The position numbers and the translations under genes were made by a program. A DNA stretch of 64,000 bases from Listeria booriae (GTDB taxonomy: Bacteria; Bacillota; Bacilli; Lactobacillales; Listeriaceae), in NCBI RefSeq assembly GCF_000766865.1, contig NZ_JNFA01000025.1, forward strand, positions 124,001-188,000, written 5' to 3'. How positions within the stretch are numbered: the first letter of the stretch is position 1; each line of letters opens with the position of its first letter. Positions 9,334-18,612 of the stretch are shown here, in pieces. Under the pieces are notes generated by a model. That model saw only the letters and a program-made list of their open reading frames with translations, made no database searches and was not told the origin of the DNA.

Positions 9334-9660
9334 CTAAAACGATTTGCCGACATTATCCTCGATCCATTTATCAATGCTCGCTTTAGGATAATATTTCGTC
9401 CCATCTATCGTGATTGTCGGTAAATTTCCTTGCTTCTGCAATTTCGCTAGTTCTTCATCGCCAATTCCTAAATAAGTTGCCAAATCTTCCTCATACAGCA
9501 GTTTGGTCTCCTCCGCACTCACTGCTACATCGAGCGGCCCATCATTAGAAAGATTGACATGATTCATCCCTTCATCATCCGATGTCGCCGCGCCATTCCC
9601 AATCGCGCAACCACCAATAATTAAACACCAACCAATAATCCATGCATGTTTTGTCTCCAT
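9334..9660 (-). CDS. Small membrane-anchored protein with excisionase-type HTH domain
   Basis: 108 residues. An N-terminal hydrophobic segment (residues about 7-25, with GGC at 16-18 that weakly resembles a lipobox) is followed by an acidic linker. A C-terminal MerR/excisionase-like (HTH_17) fold covers about residues 54-104 (LLYEEDLATYLGIGDEELAK, then ITIDGTKYYPKASIDKWI). AGGGAG precedes the ATG at good spacing. An HTH-type domain behind a membrane anchor is unusual: it could bind DNA at the membrane, or the fold may have another role if it is exported. Function unknown. It is 24 nt downstream of the dioxygenase gene and may share its transcript. Confidence 0.65.
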   Translation of the reverse strand: METKHAWIIGWCLIIGGCAIGNGAATSDDEGMNHVNLSNDGPLDVAVSAEETKLLYEEDLATYLGIGDEELAKLQKQGNLPTITIDGTKYYPKASIDKWIEDNVGKSF

Positions 9661-9684
9661 TATGTTCTCCCTTTTTGCTTTATT

Positions 9685-10470
9685 TTATAGAGGCTTTACA
9701 ACAGTCGGCTGATAGTCAATCAAAATCATCGAACGCTCGCCCGGTTCATCTTGTTCGCCTTTATGCACCGAACTTACGTAATGACTCACTGCCTCATCCG
9801 CAACACCATAAGATTCCAACGCTTTCGTCAATGCAAAATCAGCAAAAATATGACTCGCATCAATCGCTTCTGGGAACTGATCCACATCATCAATCGTCGC
9901 AATCACATTTTGACCACCGTTCACATTCTGACGTTTCACTAAATGCGCAAACGTAAACGGCTCGCCGTCCCGATGCAAACAGTTCGGCGAAGAAACCGCC
10001 TCTTCCCCATCACGTTCCACTTTCAACTTCACAAAATGCACGCCAACATTGACCGGCATCACCATATCCCGCTTGTCCCAATACGTCTGCGCAAAATCAA
10101 ATTGAATAATCTTCTTCAAAAGCTCATTATCCAACATCGCTTGCTCAAGCATTGGGAAACTACGATACGCGTCGCGAAACTCCGGATTAAACGCTCCTTG
10201 AAAATACTCCGCAACTTCTTCCCCGTCCTCATTCACCATCGCAGGCAACCATTCCACCTGATTGGACCATGGCAAAATAACCGCACGCGAAAAACGGCGA
10301 TAACGATGAAGTCCAGACGCGTAAGTATCCGTTGGCAAGTTTTCAAAAGCCGCCTCAATCTCGGCGAACTGACTTTCCACCCATGCCGCATCCTTGTTAT
10401 ATAAACTAGCAATGTCCGCACCAGCATCAAAACGTATAAATCCTTTTTCCAACATTTCTTCTTTGTACAC
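9685..10470 (-). CDS. 2-oxoglutarate/Fe(II)-dependent dioxygenase (amino-acid hydroxylase family)
   Basis: 261 residues resembling the family that includes Bacillus L-isoleucine-4-hydroxylase. The facial triad can be recognised: LHRDGEPF provides the H-x-D pair (about residue 167), with a distal His in SSVHKGEQDEPGERSMILIDY and a likely 2-oxoglutarate-binding Arg in GERS. The start is a GTG at 10470 with AGAGGA 6 nt upstream. It is divergent from gdhA, whose product interconverts 2-oxoglutarate and glutamate, which may be a functional link. The substrate is probably a free aliphatic amino acid, by family analogy only. Confidence 0.78.
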   Translation of the reverse strand: MYKEEMLEKGFIRFDAGADIASLYNKDAAWVESQFAEIEAAFENLPTDTYASGLHRYRRFSRAVILPWSNQVEWLPAMVNEDGEEVAEYFQGAFNPEFRDAYRSFPMLEQAMLDNELLKKIIQFDFAQTYWDKRDMVMPVNVGVHFVKLKVERDGEEAVSSPNCLHRDGEPFTFAHLVKRQNVNGGQNVIATIDDVDQFPEAIDASHIFADFALTKALESYGVADEAVSHYVSSVHKGEQDEPGERSMILIDYQPTVVKPL

Positions 10471-10718
10471 AACGATTCCTCTTTTCTTTTGAACTCCTTA
10501 TCATTGTAACATTTTGTCCCATCTCAAAGAAAGCGTTTATAAATTGCGCATCTTATTAAAAGAATCTGAAAAATTATTTTTTTATCTTGTATCCTCGGCG
10601 TATTTCATGTAAACTAACATTATAAGTGAAATTTCAGAATAACCTTTTCCTGAAAACAAAGAACACACATGGATAATTATCTTCCACGCCATGATACGTT
10701 TATTCTCACTTAAATTAA

Positions 10719-12113
<1,395 letters not shown>

Positions 12114-12158
12114 AAAAGGGACTGAATTGGAATTCTACACACCAGTTCAGTCCTTTTA
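12114..12158 (+). terminator. Terminator of gdhA
   Basis: GGACTGAA (12119-12126) pairs with TTCAGTCC (12146-12153), extended by TTGG/CCA inside, followed by TTTT and preceded by an A run. Confidence 0.8.
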
Positions 12159-12179
12159 TCTGTAGATAATCTGTCTACA
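12134..12179. promoter_or_regulatory. Cluster of three TCTACA/TGTAGA elements downstream of gdhA
   Basis: TCTACA at 12134-12139, TGTAGA at 12161-12166 and TCTACA at 12174-12179. The last two form a perfect inverted repeat with a 7-nt spacer, and the first two are 21 nt apart. The same hexamer is the fixed element of five promoters between 19.9 and 40.7 kb, but no convincing -10 or target gene is obvious here. Confidence 0.35.
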
Positions 12180-12225
12180 TATACACAAAACTCATCCATT
12201 TTTCCAAATTTCATGTCAACAAACC

Positions 12226-12262
12226 GAAAAGAGCCTGACTTTACCAGATCAGACTCTTTTCA
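12226..12262. terminator. Bidirectional terminator-like hairpin
   Basis: A 13-bp stem with one C-A mismatch (12226-12238 with 12249-12261), flanked by A-rich and T-rich ends. It lies between gdhA and the convergent SH3-domain gene and probably ends the latter's transcript too. Confidence 0.6.
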
Positions 12263-12355
12263 TTTGGGGGAGTTAGTGCAAAAATCTATGTGATGAGTTT
12301 CCGGCCATACTTGATTTCTATGCCATGTTAGCCTTCCACTCTTGTTGCAAAAAAC

Positions 12356-12982
12356 TTATTTTGTGCTTAGGAATTGTGTTGCTACATAGCCTGTTTTACC
12401 TTTATAAGTAACTTGGCTCCAGCCACGGCTTTCTTTTACAACAGTTACTTTTTCGCCTTTTTTAAGTACGCCTAATACTTTCGATGTTTTGCTTTGGCTA
12501 GCGCGAACATTTACGGCTGTTTTTGCTGTTACTGTTTTTGCTGTTACTGTTTTTGATGCTTGTGCTTTTGATGTTGTTTTCTTTGTTGGTGTTACTTTTT
12601 TTGTGGAAGCTTTTGCAGGTGTTGCTTTTTTCACGGGTGCTTTTTTGGAATCGACTTGTTTGCCTGGGATGTTAAGATAGCGTGTGCCGACATAGCCTGT
12701 TTTGCCTTTGTATGTTACTTTGCTCCAGCCGTAGTCATCTTTTACGAAATAGACTTTCTCGCCTTTCTTAAGTATGCCTAGCACTTTGGATTTGGTGCTT
12801 TCTCCTGCGCGAACTTTAACGTCTGATTTTGCTGTTACCATTTGCGGTTTTGCGACATATTTTGTTGTTTGTGCGGCGTCTGCGTGGATTGTTCCTGCTC
12901 CTACTGTTGTGAATGCTAATGTCAATGCCAAACCTGCTGCTGCTACCATTTTAGTTGATTTTCTGTTCATTACGTTGTTCAT
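12356..12982 (-). CDS. Secreted protein with two bacterial SH3 domains
   Basis: 208 residues. A signal peptide (residues about 1-35, ending near HADAAQ) is followed by an SH3b domain (about 48-105, VKVRAGESTKSKVLGILKKG ... WSKVTYKGKTGYV), a Lys/Thr/Ala-rich linker and a second, nearly identical SH3b domain at the C-terminus. Such domains bind peptidoglycan, so the protein probably sits in the cell wall. No catalytic domain is present, unlike NlpC/P60 or amidase autolysins with similar SH3 domains. The two SH3b domains look like a recent internal duplication. The first ATG is preferred because AAAGGAGAG lies 6 nt upstream. Confidence 0.88.
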   Translation of the reverse strand: MNNVMNRKSTKMVAAAGLALTLAFTTVGAGTIHADAAQTTKYVAKPQMVTAKSDVKVRAGESTKSKVLGILKKGEKVYFVKDDYGWSKVTYKGKTGYVGTRYLNIPGKQVDSKKAPVKKATPAKASTKKVTPTKKTTSKAQASKTVTAKTVTAKTAVNVRASQSKTSKVLGVLKKGEKVTVVKESRGWSQVTYKGKTGYVATQFLSTK

Positions 12983-13044
12983 TGTAATCTCTCCTTTAAG
13001 TGCTATTTTTTATTTTTTCTAAGGGGCGCCCTTTCGATATCTTT

Positions 13045-13073
13045 ATATTACACTACAATTATTTCAAAGTCAA
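13045..13073 (-). promoter_or_regulatory. SigA-type promoter of the SH3-domain gene
   Basis: On the minus strand TTGACT (13068-13073) is separated by 17 nt from TAATAT (13045-13050). The ATG follows about 60 nt later. The rest of the 327-nt gap 12983-13309 holds the divergent promoter below and nothing else recognised. Confidence 0.65.
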
Positions 13074-13265
13074 TACTTTTATTACATTATTGTTACAACA
13101 TTTTTGTAAGGTTGTATTGGATTCTACTAAAATAGCTTTATGAAAGGGTTTTAAAGTTCATTTTTTATTTCTATTTTGCATTTTCGGGCTAAAAAGACAA
13201 TCTCCCCTGACATTTTTGTAACATTAACGTAACAAAACTTCATAAGCCTATACTTTTCTCTGGCT

Positions 13266-13275
13266 GTGCTATAAT
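13266..13275 (+). promoter_or_regulatory. Extended -10 promoter of the lactonase gene
   Basis: TGCTATAAT (TATAAT at 13270-13275) forms an extended -10; the -35 region is weak. An AAGGAGG ribosome site follows at 13295-13301. Confidence 0.6.
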
Positions 13276-13309
13276 GAGAGAGAATAGAAAGCTTAAGGAG
13301 GAATTATGA

Positions 13310-14356
13310 ATGGCTAACAAAGAAGCGATTGCCTACATTGGTACATACACCAAAGTAGAAAGTGAAGGGATTTACCGTCTTCACATCGATAAAAAAACTG
13401 GTGAGATTACGCAAAATAAACTGGCTGGTAAGATGGATAACCCAACCTACTTGAAAATAACAGAAAATCAAAAATATATTTATTCGGTTGCAAAAGATGG
13501 CGATAAAGGTGGCGTTGCTGCTTTTAAAATCCAAGAAGATGGCTCGCTAGAATTGTTAAACCAAGAAGTGAAAGCTGGAAACCCGCCTTGTTACGTGGAT
13601 TCTTCTCGTGATGGCGATTATGTTGTTTCGGCGAATTACCATTTAGGTACAATCATTGCTTATCCAACACATAAAGGTGCGCTAAAAGAAGCTAGTTCTG
13701 AGGTGCAACACATTGGTAAAGGCGTTAACCCAGAGCGTCAAGAAAAAGCGCATGCTCACTTCGCTGGTTTTACACCTGACGAAAAATACGTTATTACGTG
13801 CGATCTTGGAACAGATTTCGTCACAACGTACGCAATCAAAAATGGCGTTCTTGAAAAGGTAAGCGATTTAAAAGTAAAAGCTGGTAACGGTCCTCGTAAC
13901 CTTGTTTTCCATCCAAAAGCTAGTATTGCTTATATCATGACTGAAATGGCGGCAGACGTTATTGTGGCGGCTTATGATGAAGCTACTGGCACGTTAACAG
14001 AAATGCAAAGTATCCCGTCTTTACCTGCTGATTTTGAAGGCGAAAACAAAGGTAGCGCGATTCATATTTCTAATGATGGACGTTTTCTTTATGTTTCTAA
14101 CCGTGGACAAGATGCGGTTGTTACTTTTGCAATCGATGAAGAAGGAAAATTGAGCTTGGCGGCAACTACTCCTGTAGAAGGCGTTGGCCCTCGCGATTTC
14201 GACCTTGATCCAACTGGCGAAATTCTACTTGTTTCCAATGAAAACACGAACAACGTTACTGTTTTCGGCGTAAATCAAGAAACAGGCGCCCTTACTTTAC
14301 TACAAAAAGACATTCACGTTCCTGAACCGGTTTGCGTGAAATTCATTAACGAATAA
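13310..14356 (+). CDS. 6-phosphogluconolactonase-family beta-propeller protein (YkgB/YbhE type)
   Basis: 348 residues of the seven-bladed lactonase family, cytosolic. The N-terminus (IAYIGTYTKVESEGIYRLHID) and repeated blades such as LVFHPKASIAYIMTE, IHISNDGRFLYVSNRGQD and GPRDFDLDPTGEILLVSNENTNNVTVF are typical. In bacteria, members hydrolyse 6-phosphogluconolactone in the oxidative pentose phosphate pathway, but others act on different lactones, so substrate is inferred. It has its own promoter and a strong terminator that overlaps the ribosome site of the next gene. Confidence 0.88.
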   Translation: MANKEAIAYIGTYTKVESEGIYRLHIDKKTGEITQNKLAGKMDNPTYLKITENQKYIYSVAKDGDKGGVAAFKIQEDGSLELLNQEVKAGNPPCYVDSSRDGDYVVSANYHLGTIIAYPTHKGALKEASSEVQHIGKGVNPERQEKAHAHFAGFTPDEKYVITCDLGTDFVTTYAIKNGVLEKVSDLKVKAGNGPRNLVFHPKASIAYIMTEMAADVIVAAYDEATGTLTEMQSIPSLPADFEGENKGSAIHISNDGRFLYVSNRGQDAVVTFAIDEEGKLSLAATTPVEGVGPRDFDLDPTGEILLVSNENTNNVTVFGVNQETGALTLLQKDIHVPEPVCVKFINE

Positions 14357-14361
14357 AAATG

Positions 14362-14402
14362 AAGAGGCTCCTCACGCGGACAATACGTTTGGAGCCTCTT
14401 TT
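14362..14402 (+). terminator. Terminator of the lactonase gene, overlapping the next leader
   Basis: Perfect 10-bp stem AAGAGGCTCC/GGAGCCTCTT (14362-14371 with 14391-14400) followed by TT. AAGGAGG for the next gene starts right after, so the hairpin may also control downstream expression. Confidence 0.8.
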
Positions 14403-14416
14403 AAGGAGGAAATAGT

Positions 14417-15451
14417 ATGCTTACAATTGGTTATATTGGTTTTGGGAAAAGTACGACGCGGTATCACATGCCGTATACATTGATTCGCGATCATATTCGC
14501 ATTAAAACGATCTACAATCACAGACGCAAGCCAGAACTAGAAGCAGATTACGCGAAATATGAAATTCAGTTTACAGATCAGCTGGATGAGCTTTTGCAAG
14601 ATACAGAAATTCAGCTCGTTAGCATCTGCACGCCCGCAAATACACACTATGAACTAGCGAAAAAAGTGTTGGAAAGCGGCAAAAATGTCCTCGTTGAAAA
14701 ACCGTTCTGTACAACTGCATCGGAAGCCGCGGAACTTTTTGCATTGGCGGAATCGAAAGGGCTTATTGCGATGGCTTACCAAAATCGTCGTTTCGATAGT
14801 GATTACTTGGCGGTAAAGGAAGTATTGGACAGCGGTAAATTAGGCGATCTTGTGGAGTTAGAATCGCACATGGATTATTATCGTCCTGATGCGCCAAGGT
14901 TTGACGGGGAGCATTATGATGGTGCTTTTTACGGGCTCGGTGTTCATATGATGGATCAAATAATCGACTTGTTTGGTCGTCCCGACGAAGTTAGCTACGA
15001 CATTCGTTCTGTCCGCAATCCGGGAAATCCTGATGATACTTTTGAAGTTCAATTCTTCTATCCGAAACATAAGACGATTGTGAAAACGAGCCATTTGGTG
15101 AACATTCCTTATCCGAAATTCATCCTTCACGGTACAAAAGGCAGTTTCGTAAAATATGGCATCGATCAGCAAGAAACATGTCTAAAAGCTGGTATAATGC
15201 CTGGTGATACAGATTTCGGCGTTGATCCTGAGAGTCATTATGGCACGCTCGTTTATGTTAATGATGCTGGCGAAACCGTACAAGAAACGGTACCTACACC
15301 GCTTGGCGACTATGGCCGTCTTTATGATCATCTACACGATGCTATTTTAAATAATACAGTGAAATTAGTGGCTGACAAAGAGACGCTTACTAATATGGCG
15401 ATTTTAGAACAAGGCTTCACAGCAAAAAATCCACGCATTATTTCATTGTAA
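14417..15451 (+). CDS. Gfo/Idh/MocA-family NAD(P)-dependent oxidoreductase
   Basis: 344 residues. An N-terminal Rossmann domain (TIGYIGFGKSTTRYHMPY, then SICTPANTHYELA and the family-defining VEKPFCTTASEA near residue 96) is followed by the alpha/beta substrate domain with a GLGVHMMDQIIDLFG helix containing the usual catalytic-region His. It resembles YhhX/YceM-type sugar or inositol oxidoreductases. Substrate cannot be read from sequence. It is 60 nt after the lactonase gene, with a terminator hairpin in between, so co-expression would depend on read-through. Confidence 0.87.
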   Translation: MLTIGYIGFGKSTTRYHMPYTLIRDHIRIKTIYNHRRKPELEADYAKYEIQFTDQLDELLQDTEIQLVSICTPANTHYELAKKVLESGKNVLVEKPFCTTASEAAELFALAESKGLIAMAYQNRRFDSDYLAVKEVLDSGKLGDLVELESHMDYYRPDAPRFDGEHYDGAFYGLGVHMMDQIIDLFGRPDEVSYDIRSVRNPGNPDDTFEVQFFYPKHKTIVKTSHLVNIPYPKFILHGTKGSFVKYGIDQQETCLKAGIMPGDTDFGVDPESHYGTLVYVNDAGETVQETVPTPLGDYGRLYDHLHDAILNNTVKLVADKETLTNMAILEQGFTAKNPRIISL

Positions 15452-15454
15452 TAT

Positions 15455-15495
15455 AAAACCACCGCTCGCATTTTTCTGCAAACGGTGGTTTTTCT
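15455..15495. terminator. Bidirectional terminator between convergent genes
   Basis: A 10-bp stem AAAACCACCG/CGGTGGTTTT (15455-15464 with 15483-15492). The A and T flanks allow termination from both the oxidoreductase and the VOC gene. Confidence 0.85.
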
Positions 15496-15500
15496 CTAAT

Positions 15501-15902
15501 TTACCAAACAAATTGCCATGTCACACCGAACTTATCGGTAATCCACGTTACTTTTTTAAATGGACCTATCGCTTCTGGGCCCATCATGACCGAGCCGCCG
15601 TCTGCAAATGATGCAAATAAGCGGTCAAATTCGGCCTCATCCGTGCAATTCACAAGAATCGACGCTGCCCAAGAAAAGGCTGGTGCGTATTCTTTTTCCA
15701 TATCCATAACCATGAAAGACTGTCCGCGAAGCTCGAACGTGCCATTCAGCAGTTTACCTGTCTCGCCACGGTCTTCTTCCCCAATATATACTTTACTTTT
15801 CTCAACGGCCTCTGGAAACTGGCTTAAATAAAAGGCCATTGCTTCTTCTGCATCCCCACTAAATGTTAAAAAAGTAGAAACGGATTTCTCTGGTTTATAC
15901 AT
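15501..15902 (-). CDS. PhnB-like VOC (glyoxalase/bleomycin-resistance fold) protein
   Basis: 133 residues of the PhnB/3-demethylubiquinone-methyltransferase-like VOC subfamily. Visible are the N-terminal TFLTFSGDAEEAMAFYLSQF, the central GQSFMVMD strand and the C-terminal DKFGVTWQFVW, which is diagnostic for the group. These are usually small dimeric proteins of unknown substrate. GGAGGAATGAGAC precedes the ATG. Confidence 0.85.
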   Translation of the reverse strand: MYKPEKSVSTFLTFSGDAEEAMAFYLSQFPEAVEKSKVYIGEEDRGETGKLLNGTFELRGQSFMVMDMEKEYAPAFSWAASILVNCTDEAEFDRLFASFADGGSVMMGPEAIGPFKKVTWITDKFGVTWQFVW

Positions 15903-15931
15903 GTCTCATTCCTCCATCTTCTATTTATTCG

Positions 15932-16228
15932 CTACATTACACCCATCAATATTAACAAGAAAAACACAAGCCAAAACACAATATACCCCATCGAAATAAT
16001 AAAACCAATCACTGGGAAAAAATTACGCTCTGTCTCTTTTGCAATTCCTATTAATGACACAATCAGCGTAAGAACAGCAACACCAAAAATAACAAGAAAC
16101 CAATTACTTGCTGTAACAATACCAAACTCCACAGGTTTTATAAAAATCATCACAATACATAGAATCCCTAGTAAAAATGCTAAAAAGCCTAAGAAAGTTG
16201 TTCGTTTTTTGATCGGTACATCTTCCAT
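15932..16228 (-). CDS. Small integral membrane protein
   Basis: 98 residues with three predicted membrane helices (about residues 11-31, 40-62 and 71-95) and a short charged N-terminus. AAGGGATG lies upstream of the ATG. It is between the phosphatase and VOC genes on the same strand, so it may be part of a short operon. No family recognised. Confidence 0.7.
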   Translation of the reverse strand: MEDVPIKKRTTFLGFLAFLLGILCIVMIFIKPVEFGIVTASNWFLVIFGVAVLTLIVSLIGIAKETERNFFPVIGFIISMGYIVFWLVFFLLILMGVM

Positions 16229-16246
16229 GTTTCTTCATCCCTTATC

Positions 16247-16927
16247 CTAATTTTTAATGACACCGCGAGCTACGTATTGCATATCGTTCGCAGATTCTAC
16301 TGAGTAGCTCCCATTTTCAAAGCTAATTTTTGTAACACTTGCGTTTTCAATTGGTACAGCAACCGAATCTGGATCTAAGAGTGATAGCAAAATATTGATT
16401 ACCATGCCGTGACAAATGACCAACACATTGCCATCCGTTACTTCACTGCAAATCAAGTCCAGCGAAGCAAGCAACCGGGTCGTGAAAATATCCCAATTCT
16501 CCGCCATACCTGTTTCATCCATTTCCGCAACCATATCAATCATCAATCGTGGTGCATCATGCTTATGTACTTCAAAAAATGCTTCCACCGTCGGAAAACC
16601 GTGTACTTCACAAGCTTTTTCCCACATCACACGATTCAGTTCCCCTTCAAACTTCCCAAAACCGAACTCGCGCAACCCTTTTAGCTGATTTAAAGGCAAT
16701 TCAAATGCTGCGTGTCGCATCACAATATCCGCCGTTTCAATCGTGCGGCCACGATCACTCGTATATACCGCTTCGAATTTCGTACCTGCTAAACCACGAC
16801 CGAGCTGTTCTGCAACAACAATTCCAGCTTCTGTTAGTGGACTATCTGCCCATCCTTGAACCCGATCAATCGTGTTTAACATCGTCTTGCCATGCCGCGT
16901 GACATATAAAGTTACTTTACTACTCAT
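16247..16927 (-). CDS. Histidine-phosphatase (phosphoglycerate-mutase-like) family protein
   Basis: About 226 residues. The branch-1 signature LYVTRHGKTMLN lies close to the N-terminus, with a second catalytic His in VLVICHGMVINIL near the C-terminus and ETAD/FGKFEGE motifs between. The family acts on phospho-esters of small metabolites or phosphoproteins; the substrate is unknown. I prefer the ATG at 16927 (MSSKVTLY). An upstream ATG at 16945 lies only 8 nt from a TATAAT-like hexamer and has no ribosome site. Neither start has a good Shine-Dalgarno, so the start is uncertain by six residues. Confidence 0.82.
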   Translation of the reverse strand: MSSKVTLYVTRHGKTMLNTIDRVQGWADSPLTEAGIVVAEQLGRGLAGTKFEAVYTSDRGRTIETADIVMRHAAFELPLNQLKGLREFGFGKFEGELNRVMWEKACEVHGFPTVEAFFEVHKHDAPRLMIDMVAEMDETGMAENWDIFTTRLLASLDLICSEVTDGNVLVICHGMVINILLSLLDPDSVAVPIENASVTKISFENGSYSVESANDMQYVARGVIKN

Positions 16928-17045
16928 TCCCTTTTGCACCGCCATTCTTTCAATTATATTCCCAGTGTATCAAGCCAAGCCGCGTTTTGCAATTCTCATA
17001 TCACGAAAATGGCGTTTCCCCGCAAGAAAACGCCATGTCACTTTA

Positions 17046-18527
17046 TTAATCAACACCACGCATATTTTTTTTCAGAAGTGGTGCACCTAAGAATAGTAGA
17101 ATCGCGAACGCCACAGCGCCAAATCCAAAAATACCAAAGTACAAAATTTCTGTATCTGCGTTGAAATATTGCGTTGCCTGTGCGTTGAAAGCCTGTGCCA
17201 TCGAATCGGATAAGAACCAGACACTCATGGTTTGTGACGCAAAAGCAGCCGGTGCTAGTTTTGTCGTAGCGGAAAGGCCGACTGGTGATAAGCACATTTC
17301 CCCGACGATACAAATGAAGAAGCTAAATACAAGCCAAAGCGGACTCACAGCCGTCGTCGTATTACCGGCCAGAATACCTGGCAACATCATAATCACAAAC
17401 GATAGCCCTGCAAAAAATAGCCCTAACGCAAACTTACGCGGTGTCCCTGGTTGCCGTTTCCCCATCTTCGTCCAAATCCAAGCAAAAATCGGTGATAAAA
17501 TAATGATAAACATCGGATTCAGCGATTGGAATACACCCGGATTTAACGTAAACCCACCAACACTTAAATCTGTTCGATTCGCTGCAAATAAAGCAAGCGT
17601 TGTCGAGCCTTGCTCTTCAATCATCCAAAACATGACAGATATCAAAAACAGCGGTATGTATGCAGTCAAGCGCGCCCGCTCGTCCTTCGTCGTTTTCTTG
17701 CTCGTCATCATTACGATAAAATACAGCAGCGGAATAATAACACCAAGCACCGTCACCGTCATGATAACCGTTTCTAACGAATATTCCCCTTGAAGCAACC
17801 CGATAACCGTGAAAATTGCTGCAATTCCAATAGCTAATCCAATTACAAGCCCAGACATTTTCTTCTTCTCTGTGCTCTTTAGTGGATTCGGAACTTGTTT
17901 TCCAGCATCGCGCAAGTACATTTTTCCAGTAATCACGTAGACGACTAAGCCAACCGCCATTCCGACAGCTGCAACACCAAAACCAGCATGATAACTATTC
18001 GCCGAATCCGATACAGATGTCACGATAAACGGTGCAATAAATGCGCCTAAGTTAATTCCCATATAAAAAATACTAAAACCAGCATCCCGTCGTTGATCTT
18101 TCTCTGGATACAAATCCCCAACAACGTTTGACACGTTTGGTTTCAAAAATCCTGTTCCAATAATGATAAAGAACATCGACACAAATAATGCCGTCGCGCC
18201 ACCCGGAAATGACAACGCAATGTGTCCTACCATAATCAAAACCCCGCCATAAAAAATCGTCCGTCGCGGTCCTAAAATTCGGTCAGCCGTCCAGCCCCCG
18301 ATAACACCTGACATATAAACAAGTGAGCCGTAAATCGACATAATCGCCGTCGCAGTAGCCTGAGAAAAACCGAGCCCACCGTCCACAACTGCCGTATACA
18401 TATAATAAATAAGAATAGCACGCATCCCGTAGTAAGAAAAACGTTCCCAAAACTCAGTAAAAAACAGCGTCGCGAGCCCTCGTGGATGTCCGAAAAAAGT
18501 TTTGCTACTACTATCTTTTATCTCCAT
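17046..18527 (-). CDS. dtpT: Proton-dependent di-/tripeptide transporter, POT family
   Basis: About 493 residues with about 14 membrane helices. The family signature is clear at the N-terminus: LFFTEFWERFSYYGMRAIL contains the ExxERF proton-coupling motif. The PTR2 motif GADRILGPRRTIFYGG-like loop appears as GWTADRILGPRRT, and DAGFSIFYMGINLGAF matches the second PTR2 signature. It imports short peptides with protons across the cytoplasmic membrane. The ATG at 18527 is favoured because GAGGGGAG sits 5 nt upstream; an in-frame longer version to 18557 lacks a ribosome site. Confidence 0.93.
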   Translation of the reverse strand: MEIKDSSSKTFFGHPRGLATLFFTEFWERFSYYGMRAILIYYMYTAVVDGGLGFSQATATAIMSIYGSLVYMSGVIGGWTADRILGPRRTIFYGGVLIMVGHIALSFPGGATALFVSMFFIIIGTGFLKPNVSNVVGDLYPEKDQRRDAGFSIFYMGINLGAFIAPFIVTSVSDSANSYHAGFGVAAVGMAVGLVVYVITGKMYLRDAGKQVPNPLKSTEKKKMSGLVIGLAIGIAAIFTVIGLLQGEYSLETVIMTVTVLGVIIPLLYFIVMMTSKKTTKDERARLTAYIPLFLISVMFWMIEEQGSTTLALFAANRTDLSVGGFTLNPGVFQSLNPMFIIILSPIFAWIWTKMGKRQPGTPRKFALGLFFAGLSFVIMMLPGILAGNTTTAVSPLWLVFSFFICIVGEMCLSPVGLSATTKLAPAAFASQTMSVWFLSDSMAQAFNAQATQYFNADTEILYFGIFGFGAVAFAILLFLGAPLLKKNMRGVD

Positions 18528-18612
18528 CATACTCCCCTCTTCCCTATTAAAATACACTCCAGAGCATGCTCAGCTAACAAAGAAGCACACTCCAGAGTTT
18601 TAAATGATTATC

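Noticed and set aside
10533-10580. AGAAAGCG sequence upstream of gdhA as a further member of the TCTACA promoter class
   Set aside because: The cre-like box is present but no TCTACA occurs at 34 or 63 nt and no matching -10, so it does not fulfil the pattern.
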